Source: Flavobacteriales bacterium (GTDB taxonomy: Bacteria > Bacteroidota > Bacteroidia > Flavobacteriales > BACL11). From it: a stretch of DNA of 5,553 bases. Every line of letters begins with the position of its first letter. Position 1 is the stretch's first letter. Under the pieces are notes generated by a model. That model saw only the letters and a program-made list of their open reading frames with translations, did not search any database and was not told where the DNA came from. Positions 1 through 5,553 of the stretch are shown in pieces. The DNA is taken from positions 1-5,553 of the forward strand of contig JABGXK010000158.1 of the NCBI GenBank assembly GCA_018675825.1. The letters are read 5' to 3'. Both the position numbers and the translations under genes were made by a program.

Positions 1-861
1 ATTTGGTATTACCTGAGTTCCTGAAATATTATAATTAGCTGGATTTCCCCATCTATATAAAATATCTCCTCCCATGCCTGAGTTTCCTCCAACATGTGTA
101 GCGGCCTCTGCTGTAGTTGTACTATGATCTATAATATATATCTCACTTGCAAACCTGGATGAAAATGCTATCTGATCTAAATCTTCATTATAATCTACTC
201 CATTGACATGAAACCAATCACCTCCACCCCCACCTTGACCACCACCTGTAATCATATTAATATCAATTAACTGAGGGTTCTCTGAAATAATACCATAGTT
301 AGCTATATTAGTATCAACATCTTGAATCATATGATCCCAAATATGCCATTCCCATACAACTTGACCGCCTCCATTTCCATCACTTTCAATTTCTACAAAA
401 TGAGTTGGCCATTTATCAGAAGATGAATTTCCACCTGCATTATTAATATCTGTAGATGTCTTTACTTCCCAAGCTGTAAGGAGAACGTTATCTCCAATTA
501 AAGTTAAATCATGATGCGATAATACTGAAGATGTAGAATAAATAAAGTCCATCACAACATTGCCATTAGGATCTATTTCCTGAACTCTTCCAGCATCTGC
601 AGCACCATTAAGATAATTATTTGTACCTCCTGTTTGTATATTGTTTTTAGTTCCTCTAATCAGGTTCCCATTATTTTTTAATTGGACTGTATAATTACAC
701 TCAGTAGGCATCGTCCAAGTATGAGCAATATTTTGATTTTCATCAATTAAATATGTTGTGTTTGATCCCTGTTGATTATAAATTGCAAAACCATTAAAGT
801 TTTGTGTAAAACACAAATTTGTTGTTAAAAGTAAAGCAGATAATAAAGAATATTTTTTCAT
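1..861 (-). CDS. Secreted arylsulfate sulfotransferase (ASST) family protein, partial (C-terminus beyond left edge)
   Basis: The frame is open from an ATG at 861 down to base 1 (287 codons, no stop), so only the N-terminal part is present. Residues 1-20 form a signal peptide (MKK, a hydrophobic SLLSALLLTTNLCF core, then TQ), so the protein should be exported. ASST family enzymes (PF05935) move sulfate from aryl sulfate donors to phenolic acceptors in the periplasm or outside the cell. Family-like motifs seen are HHDL at 116-119 followed by VLLTAWE, VVWEWHIWDHM at 168-178, DWFHVN at 215-220, SSR at 234-236 and LYRWGNP at 268-274. From memory of E. coli AssT, His356 and Arg374 are 18 residues apart in DWxHxN...SSR; here His218 and Arg236 have the same spacing. 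The catalytic histidine (His436 in E. coli) would fall just past the window edge, so activity cannot be judged. A T9SS tail, common on Bacteroidota secreted proteins, also cannot be checked. The family call is firm; the substrate is unknown. Confidence 0.85.
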   Translation of the reverse strand, partial: MKKYSLLSALLLTTNLCFTQNFNGFAIYNQQGSNTTYLIDENQNIAHTWTMPTECNYTVQLKNNGNLIRGTKNNIQTGGTNNYLNGAADAGRVQEIDPNGNVVMDFIYSTSSVLSHHDLTLIGDNVLLTAWEVKTSTDINNAGGNSSSDKWPTHFVEIESDGNGGGQVVWEWHIWDHMIQDVDTNIANYGIISENPQLIDINMITGGGQGGGGGDWFHVNGVDYNEDLDQIAFSSRFASEIYIIDHSTTTAEAATHVGGNSGMGGDILYRWGNPANYNISGTQVIPN

Positions 862-888
862 TGAAGATGTGTATAAAATAAATATTTG

Positions 889-922
889 CAAATATAAAAA
901 CTATAATAAACACTTATACAAA
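889..922 (-). promoter_or_regulatory. Bacteroidota-type promoter for the ASST-family gene
   Basis: On the minus strand, TATATTTG (plus-strand 889-896) matches the Bacteroidota -7 consensus TAnnTTTG exactly. A TTTG (plus-strand 919-922) lies 22 bp upstream, within the known 17-23 bp range for the -33 element. Transcription would start near 882-884, giving a leader of about 20 nt before the ATG at 861. Both elements and their spacing are seen directly; activity is inferred. A perfect 14-bp palindrome, ATATTTGCAAATAT (882-895), overlaps the -7 element and the likely start site. Confidence 0.65.
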
Positions 923-1001
923 CTTAGTGTACTAATAAATCTTTTCTTTGTAATGAACATACATTGTTATTTTACAAGTCATGAAAATCGCTTATACAAT
1001 T

Positions 1002-1032
1002 AAAAAAATACATAAAAAAATACATAAAAAAA
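1002..1032. repeat. 12-bp tandem repeat of A7 tracts separated by TACAT
   Basis: The unit AAAAAAATACAT occurs twice in perfect tandem (1002-1025) and is followed by a third A7 run (1026-1032). It abuts the 10-bp repeat that begins at 1033. It lies in the divergent intergenic region, about 190-220 bp upstream of the DUF502 start and 80 bp beyond the -33 element of the leftward gene. Function is unknown; A7 tracts are typical of intrinsically bent DNA. Confidence 0.9.
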
Positions 1033-1092
1033 CACTTAAATGCACTTAAATGCACTTAAATGCACTTAAATGCACTTAAATGCTTAAAAATG
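1033..1092. repeat. 10-bp tandem repeat CACTTAAATG, five perfect copies plus one degenerate
   Basis: The unit CACTTAAATG is repeated exactly at 1033, 1043, 1053, 1063 and 1073. A sixth, diverged 10-bp unit, CTTAAAAATG, occupies 1083-1092. There are no spacers, so this is not a CRISPR array. The unit is nearly self-complementary (CAYTTAARTG). The exact identity of five copies suggests recent slippage expansion or active maintenance. No protein or RNA role can be assigned. Two partial TATCAAAA units follow at 1093-1111. Confidence 0.95.
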
Positions 1093-1127
1093 TATCAAAA
1101 AAATATCAAAAGTATTAAACTATAAAA

Positions 1128-1154
1128 GAAGAAGAAGAAGAAGAAGAAGAAGAA
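1128..1154. repeat. GAA trinucleotide microsatellite, nine units
   Basis: Nine uninterrupted GAA units sit inside a longer pure-purine run (1124-1159, 36 bases). The tract is non-coding, ends 68 bp before the DUF502 ATG, and lies just upstream of the candidate -33 position for that gene. Simple repeats of this kind are prone to strand slippage, and in known phase-variable promoters a change in length alters expression. Such a role here is only an inference from position. Confidence 0.95.
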
Positions 1155-1167
1155 AAAAGTAAAAATA

Positions 1168-1201
1168 TTAGCAATAATATTTCATAAGATTATTACCTTT
1201 A
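1168..1201 (+). promoter_or_regulatory. Candidate promoter for the DUF502-PNGase F-like-ispG unit (weak match)
   Basis: TACCTTTA at 1194-1201 matches seven of the eight positions of TAnnTTTG (the final G is A). TTAG at 1168-1171 lies 22 bp upstream, where the -33 TTTG is expected, but is a poor match. Transcription would begin near 1206-1208, leaving a short A/T-rich leader of about 15 nt. No Shine-Dalgarno sequence precedes the ATG, which is usual in this phylum. The GAA tract ends 13 bp before the proposed -33 site. Confidence 0.3.
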
Positions 1202-1222
1202 AAATAAATTTAAAACAGACTT

Positions 1223-1804
1223 ATGAAAAAAATAATTAACTACTTTTTACAAGGATTACTTTTTATTGTTCCGATAAGCGTAACAATATATTCAGTAGTT
1301 TGGTCATTTAAAAAAATTGACAATCTTCTTGGACAGTACCTTGAAAAAAATGAAATATTCCCATTTAATGTTCCTGGAATTGGATTTGTAGTGCTATTTA
1401 TATTAATTACACTAATTGGAATGGGAGGAAACAAACTAATCAGCTCACCATTTAATTCTCTTTTTAAAAAAATCCTAGAAAAAGCCCCTCTTTTAAAAAC
1501 AATCTACACTTCAGTTAAAGACCTTATGAAAACATTTGTTGGTGGAAAGAAAGGTTTTGATCAAGCAGTACTAGTGAAGGTTTATGAAAACTCTACAATC
1601 GAAAGAATTGGATTTATTACAAATGAGGATCTTAATAAGCTAAATATTAGTAAAGGAAAGGTGTTAGTATACTTGCCGCATTCATATGCTATTTCTGGAC
1701 AACTTTTTGTTATAGAGAAAAAAAATCTAACACTTATAGATTCTTCTTCAAGTGATATAATGAAGTTAATAGTTTCTGGAGGAGTAACAGAAATTAAAAA
1801 TTAA
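1223..1804 (+). CDS. DUF502 family membrane protein
   Basis: This 193-residue protein matches the DUF502 family (PF04367), which occurs in bacteria and in the plant LIKE-COV membrane proteins; its biochemical role is not established. Two membrane segments are visible, at about residues 7-29 (starting YFLQGLLFIVP) and 50-69 (VPGIGFVVLFILITLIG). After them come the family signature PLLKTIYTSVKD (89-100) and a soluble C-terminal part with PHSYAISGQLFVI (152-164) and MKLIVSGGV (180-188), corresponding to the family's P-x-SG and KxxxSGG blocks. Length is normal for the family, so the gene looks intact. The ATG at 1223 puts the first helix right after a short basic start (MKK), as expected. It is the first gene of a probable rightward unit with the secreted protein and ispG. 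Its upstream region carries the tandem repeats. The family call is secure; the function is unknown. Confidence 0.88.
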   Translation: MKKIINYFLQGLLFIVPISVTIYSVVWSFKKIDNLLGQYLEKNEIFPFNVPGIGFVVLFILITLIGMGGNKLISSPFNSLFKKILEKAPLLKTIYTSVKDLMKTFVGGKKGFDQAVLVKVYENSTIERIGFITNEDLNKLNISKGKVLVYLPHSYAISGQLFVIEKKNLTLIDSSSSDIMKLIVSGGVTEIKN

Positions 1805-1807
1805 ACC

Positions 1808-1815
1808 TAAGTTTG
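1808..1815 (+). promoter_or_regulatory. Possible internal -7 element upstream of the PNGase F-like gene
   Basis: TAAGTTTG is an exact TAnnTTTG match in the 38-bp gap between the DUF502 stop and the ATG at 1843. It would start a transcript near 1820, giving a leader of about 20 nt. No TTG or TTTG is visible 17-23 bp upstream, so it may be chance or a weak secondary start. The element also contains the TTG triplet (1813-1815) that could be mistaken for an earlier start codon. Confidence 0.22.
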
Positions 1816-1842
1816 CATTATCAACTAAAAAATACCTCAAAT

Positions 1843-4800
1843 ATGATAAGGAGATTAGCTTTTTTTATCATTTGTCTTAACTGTATATCTTTAATCGCTC
1901 AAAATAATGGAGATACGATAACAATTCAGACATTTGATTATTCAAGTACGACACGAGACACGGTAATTAATTTCCCTAATAATAATTCCATCACATATGA
2001 AAAAATTATTATGTCATACAATATGCGGTGCAAAGATGATGTTATAAATACTAGCGGTAGCATAAATAATATTGGCTGTGGAGCATGGGACTACAGCTGC
2101 CATACTAATATTCATGACTCAAGTAGAATAGATTCTATAAGATCAAAAACTACTAGTCACTTAATTTCTAATTTTACTGCAAACATATACCCATATAGCA
2201 TAAACCCAATATATAACTACTACCAATTTTATCAGCAAAATACAACCATAAACAGTATAATATCTGAAGATTCTATAACTATTGGTACAGGTAATAATCA
2301 AGAAAATTTTGTTATCGCCACAGATAAAAACTCCAATAAATCTCAATTCCTATATAAAGCAAGCGAGCTAACTAGTTTAGGACTAACCAATGATTCAATA
2401 AATGCTTTATCACTAACAACAAATGGAGTTAGCTCTGCTAATTTTTTAAAGATCAAATTAAAGCTAACCAGTGATAGTTTGCTCAACCCATCTGAGCCTC
2501 ATATTAATGGATTTACTGAAGTATATTGCTCAAATACTAATCTAAACTTAGGAGTAAATCGCTTTCAATTTCATACTCCTTTTTTATGGGATTCAACATC
2601 TAATATAATAATTGAATTTTCATCAACAAATAGTACTATCGGTTCAAACCCAACCTTGATCTATGGAGACTCTATGTCTACTACATATGGGCTTTTTTCA
2701 AATGACGCAACAAACATTGATGTTAATCAAAATGAATCAGTTTCAATACCTCATACTCCACTTAGTACAATCTCAAATGAAATCACAATTTCATTTTGGG
2801 TATATGGTGATGAAAATACACTTCCATACAATAGTACTATCTTAGAAGGCTTGGACTCAAATGGAAGCAGAACAATCAATATTCATTTTCCTTGGAGCAA
2901 TAGCAGGGTTTATTGGGATTGCGGAAATAATGGAGGATCCTATGATAGGATAGATAAACTAGCTACTCAAAATGAATATTCATCAAAGTGGAACCATTGG
3001 GTATTTACAAAAAATAGTATAAGCGGAGAGATGAAAATATACAAAAACAGTATACTTTGGCATAGTGGAAGTAACAAAAATGAGACTATAAATATTCATA
3101 AATTAGCTCTTGGTTCAAATGGAAATGAAAATGGATATTTTTGGGATGGGAAAATTAAAGAACTAAGAATATTTAACAAGGAACTATCTCAAACCACAAT
3201 TAGTAACTGGATGAATATCCGTCTAAATAGTAATCATCCAGATTATACAAATTTAACAGCCTACTACCCTTTCAACGAGGGTATTGGAAATACTGCTAAT
3301 GACAATTCTCCTAACAGCGTAACTGCAAATTTCAACGGAAATATTGGCTGGCAATATTCAAGAGGAGAAAATATTAATCAGTTTTTTAGCCCTACTTTTT
3401 TCCGTCCTAAAATAAAAATATTTCAGGGAGATTATATTACTACCAATACAACTACTATTGTTTTAGATTCGATAATAGCCACGCCTAATACTGTACAAGA
3501 ACAAAGTATTTATTCAAACTTTAATTCGCTTAATCATGATAGTATTGCAATCGTATCTTCAAATATATTTTGGCATGCTGTTAGCCATACATACGACACA
3601 AGCGGATCTATTCTAACAAGCGATACACTTCATATTGATAGTACTATTAATATTAGTGAACTAAACTATTATAAAAGATACCCTATGGCATTTCAAATCA
3701 TGTCTTTTGTAACACCATATGGAGCATATCTTGATTTAGGAACAAACGGAAAAACATGGTACTTTGATGTAACTGACTTTTCCCCAATTTTAATGGGAAA
3801 TAAAAGAATCAATATGACAAGTGGAGGGCAGTGGCAAGAAGATATGGATATTAAATTCCATTTCATAGTTGGAATACCCTCAAGAGATGTTGTGGATATT
3901 CAACAAATATGGAGACCACAATCAAAAGGATATTCAACAATTATAGACAATAACTCTTTTGAACCAAGAGATGTTTTACTAGACCCAAATGCCGAATCTT
4001 TTAAAATAAGAACTACAATAACAGGGCATGGGCAAGAAGGGGAATTCATATCGCAAAATCACTTTATAAATATCAATGGAGGGAATATTGAATATACTTG
4101 GCCAGTATGGACTTCATGTGGTAGTAACCCTATTTATCCTCAAGGAGGAACCTGGATTTATGATAGAGCAGGATGGTGTCCAGGGCAGGCTTCTGACTTA
4201 AGAGAAGATGACATAACATCTCTAGTTATACCCGGTCAAACACATAATATTGATTACGGTGTAATGAGTGCTTCAGGAAACTCAAACTACTGGGTAAGTA
4301 GTCAATTAGTTAGTTACAAAGGTGCTAATCACGATTTAGATGCTTCAGTCATTGATATTATATCTCCAACAAATAAAGTTAAATATTCAAGAATTAATCC
4401 AACATGTGGAAAACCAAAAATTATTATAAAAAATACTGGAGAAACAACCCTCACAAGCTTGAAGATTGAATATTGGGTAAATAGTTCTACAAATAAAGAA
4501 GTTCAAATATGGAATGGGATTCTTAATTTTCAAGAAGAACAAACTATTGAACTAAATGCACCATCAAGTCTATGGGATAATCTTCTGAGTTCTAATAATA
4601 AATTTTATATTGAAATTAGCGAACCCAACCAATCTCAAGATGAAAATATTTACAATAACTATATAAATTCAACATTTGATCCTACACCTACCTACGATAA
4701 TACTTTTGCTTTATGGCTTCAAACCAATAGCGGAACAATTGGCTCTAATCAATCAGAAACATCTTGGAAGATTTTTGACAGTAACAATAACTTAACATAT

Positions 4801-5301
4801 GAATCTGCCAATGGTGGTAGCTTAATGATTAATAGTCAATATAGAGACACTTTAATTTTTAACGATGGATGCTATAGTTTTATAATCACTGATACCGATA
4901 ATGATGGTATCGATTTTTGGGCGAATAATGATGGTGCTGGAATGGCAAGATTTAGACAGATTGGTGGTAGTTGGATTAAAGTTTTTGAAGGAGATTTTGG
5001 TTCTTCTATACATCATGAATTTCAAGTTAATAATGAAACATCATATCTTGAAGAAGATATTACTAAATGGTCATTTTATCCAAACCCATCAAAAAATCAA
5101 ATAAATATTAAAGGATTCTCTATTGGTATGACAGATTTTATTTTACTTGATAGCCTAGGGAAAAAACTTAAAACAGTAACTATTAATACTCAAGGAGAAT
5201 TTTCTAAAAATATTGATCTTAGCTACTTAAAAGATGGTGTTTATATGATAAAAATAATCACCAATACTGAAGAAATTATAAAAAAAATTGTTAAAATATA
5301 A
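1843..5301 (+). CDS. Secreted PNGase F-related multidomain protein with LamG domain and T9SS sorting signal
   Basis: I place the start at the ATG at 1843 (1,152 residues), because it begins a clean signal peptide (residues 1-20, MIRRLAFFIICLNCISLIAQ); an in-frame TTG at 1813 would add ten polar residues in front. Modules in order: a first PNGase F N-domain piece (about 25-95, with Cys63, Cys79 and AWDY 81-84); a beta-rich module seen in Bacteroidota surface proteins (about 150-265, KASEL 172-176, PFLWDSTSN 246-254); a LamG/concanavalin-like domain (about 290-495, FPWS, YWDCGN, PFNEG); a second N-domain piece (about 615-690, FVTPYG 622-627, FDVTDF 641-646); a PNGase F C-domain (about 695-825, YPQGGTWIYDRAGWCPG 765-781); a CARDB-like region (about 832-945); a beta-sandwich with DTDNDG (1017-1022); and a T9SS type A sorting domain (1076-1152, FYPNPS). 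PNGase F removes N-linked glycans from glycoproteins. Asp83 aligns with its catalytic Asp60, but the Glu118 position is glycine, so deglycosylation is uncertain and glycan binding or adhesion is possible. It should be exported by Sec and T9SS. Confidence 0.85.
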   Translation: MIRRLAFFIICLNCISLIAQNNGDTITIQTFDYSSTTRDTVINFPNNNSITYEKIIMSYNMRCKDDVINTSGSINNIGCGAWDYSCHTNIHDSSRIDSIRSKTTSHLISNFTANIYPYSINPIYNYYQFYQQNTTINSIISEDSITIGTGNNQENFVIATDKNSNKSQFLYKASELTSLGLTNDSINALSLTTNGVSSANFLKIKLKLTSDSLLNPSEPHINGFTEVYCSNTNLNLGVNRFQFHTPFLWDSTSNIIIEFSSTNSTIGSNPTLIYGDSMSTTYGLFSNDATNIDVNQNESVSIPHTPLSTISNEITISFWVYGDENTLPYNSTILEGLDSNGSRTINIHFPWSNSRVYWDCGNNGGSYDRIDKLATQNEYSSKWNHWVFTKNSISGEMKIYKNSILWHSGSNKNETINIHKLALGSNGNENGYFWDGKIKELRIFNKELSQTTISNWMNIRLNSNHPDYTNLTAYYPFNEGIGNTANDNSPNSVTANFNGNIGWQYSRGENINQFFSPTFFRPKIKIFQGDYITTNTTTIVLDSIIATPNTVQEQSIYSNFNSLNHDSIAIVSSNIFWHAVSHTYDTSGSILTSDTLHIDSTINISELNYYKRYPMAFQIMSFVTPYGAYLDLGTNGKTWYFDVTDFSPILMGNKRINMTSGGQWQEDMDIKFHFIVGIPSRDVVDIQQIWRPQSKGYSTIIDNNSFEPRDVLLDPNAESFKIRTTITGHGQEGEFISQNHFININGGNIEYTWPVWTSCGSNPIYPQGGTWIYDRAGWCPGQASDLREDDITSLVIPGQTHNIDYGVMSASGNSNYWVSSQLVSYKGANHDLDASVIDIISPTNKVKYSRINPTCGKPKIIIKNTGETTLTSLKIEYWVNSSTNKEVQIWNGILNFQEEQTIELNAPSSLWDNLLSSNNKFYIEISEPNQSQDENIYNNYINSTFDPTPTYDNTFALWLQTNSGTIGSNQSETSWKIFDSNNNLTYESANGGSLMINSQYRDTLIFNDGCYSFIITDTDNDGIDFWANNDGAGMARFRQIGGSWIKVFEGDFGSSIHHEFQVNNETSYLEEDITKWSFYPNPSKNQINIKGFSIGMTDFILLDSLGKKLKTVTINTQGEFSKNIDLSYLKDGVYMIKIITNTEEIIKKIVKI

Positions 5302-5553
5302 TGAAGTATTGTAATAGCTTAACCTCATATACACGCTTTAAAACTAGAGAAGTTATGGTTGGTAGTATCGGATTTGGTGGAGACAATCCAATCCGAGTTC
5401 AATCAATGACCATAACAAATACTATGGATACCATCGCTACTGTTGAAGAATCCATAAGAATGATTGTGGCAGGCTGTGAATTAGTACGTATCACTGCTCC
5501 AAGTAAAAAAGAAGCTGAAAATTTACAAAATATTAAAGAGGAACTCAATAAAA
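5301..5553 (+). CDS. ispG: 4-hydroxy-3-methylbut-2-enyl diphosphate synthase (IspG/GcpE), partial (N-terminal 84 codons)
   Basis: IspG is the iron-sulfur enzyme that converts methylerythritol 2,4-cyclodiphosphate to HMBPP in the cytosolic MEP isoprenoid pathway. The 84 residues present match the start of the family's TIM barrel, in the form usual for Bacteroidota: YCNSLTSYTR (3-12), TREVMVG (15-21), PIRVQSMT (30-37), TMDTIATVEES (41-51), AGCELVRITAP (57-67) and KEAENLQNIKEEL. The 4Fe-4S cysteines lie in the C-terminal part beyond the window; Bacteroidota, chlamydial and plant IspG proteins usually carry an extra central domain, which is also out of view. The ATG overlaps the TAA of the upstream gene by one base (TAATG), an arrangement that favours translational coupling, and no Shine-Dalgarno sequence or separate promoter is evident. 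The gene runs off the right edge and looks intact so far. Confidence 0.93.
   Translation, partial: MKYCNSLTSYTRFKTREVMVGSIGFGGDNPIRVQSMTITNTMDTIATVEESIRMIVAGCELVRITAPSKKEAENLQNIKEELNK

Noticed and set aside
981..1049. A 22-codon ORF (starting MKIAYTIKKIHKK) running into the tandem repeats
   Set aside because: It is very short, low-complexity and lysine-rich because of the poly-A repeats, with no start signal or recognisable family.
1033..1092. CRISPR-like array
   Set aside because: The 10-bp units are directly adjacent with no spacers, and no cas genes are present.
1240..1434. Minus-strand 64-codon reading frame inside the DUF502 gene
   Set aside because: It is an antisense shadow of a well-supported family member and has no protein-like features of its own.
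1813..1842. An upstream in-frame TTG start adding ten residues to the large secreted protein
   Set aside because: The added residues (MHYQLKNTSN) would put a polar stretch before the signal peptide, while the ATG at 1843 starts a standard signal sequence. The TTG lies within a TAnnTTTG-like element.
1802..1842. A terminator between the DUF502 gene and the large gene
   Set aside because: No stable GC-containing stem followed by a T run is visible in the 38-bp gap, so readthrough is more likely.
2161..2346. Minus-strand 61-codon reading frame inside the PNGase F-like gene
   Set aside because: It is wholly within a continuous multidomain coding region and reads as low-complexity hydrophobic sequence.
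2663..2845. Plus-strand out-of-frame reading frames of 60 and 67 codons inside the large gene (2663-2845 and 4901-5104)
   Set aside because: Both are frame shadows over recognised domains, and the main frame is uninterrupted, so there is no sign of a frameshift.

Overview
The window looks like chromosomal DNA from an AT-rich member of the Bacteroidota, probably a Flavobacteriia-like lineage. Four signs support this. A 1,152-residue secreted protein ends in a type IX secretion (T9SS) C-terminal sorting domain, and that system is confined to this phylum and its relatives. The ispG start is of the Bacteroidota type. A perfect TAnnTTTG -7 element with a TTTG -33 element lies upstream of the leftmost gene. 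The starts lack Shine-Dalgarno sequences.

Layout: (1) Positions 1-861, minus strand, hold the N-terminal 287 residues of a secreted arylsulfate sulfotransferase (ASST) family protein that runs off the left edge. (2) Positions 862-1222 are a divergent intergenic region. It carries a good Bacteroidota promoter for the leftward gene, a weaker candidate for the rightward genes, and between them an unusual cluster of short tandem repeats (12-bp, 10-bp and 11-bp units, then a GAA microsatellite). (3) Positions 1223-1804, plus strand, encode a DUF502 two-helix membrane protein. (4) Positions 1843-5301, plus strand, encode a large peptide-N-glycosidase F (PNGase F)-related, LamG-containing T9SS substrate. 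(5) Positions 5301-5553, plus strand, hold the first 84 codons of ispG (MEP isoprenoid pathway), cut by the right edge; its ATG shares one base with the preceding stop codon.

The three rightward genes are close together (38 bp, then a 1-bp overlap) and have no visible terminator between them, so they probably form one transcription unit. That unit joins a membrane protein of unknown role, a cell-surface or secreted glycan-related protein and an essential housekeeping enzyme. I see no obvious functional link, so ispG may simply be read through from upstream genes. There are no RNA genes, mobile elements or CRISPR arrays.

The points most worth a second look are the PNGase F fold split by about 500 residues of inserted modules with an altered active site, and the helically phased repeat cluster followed by a GAA tract upstream of the operon. 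I did not find convincing evidence of an entirely new system.
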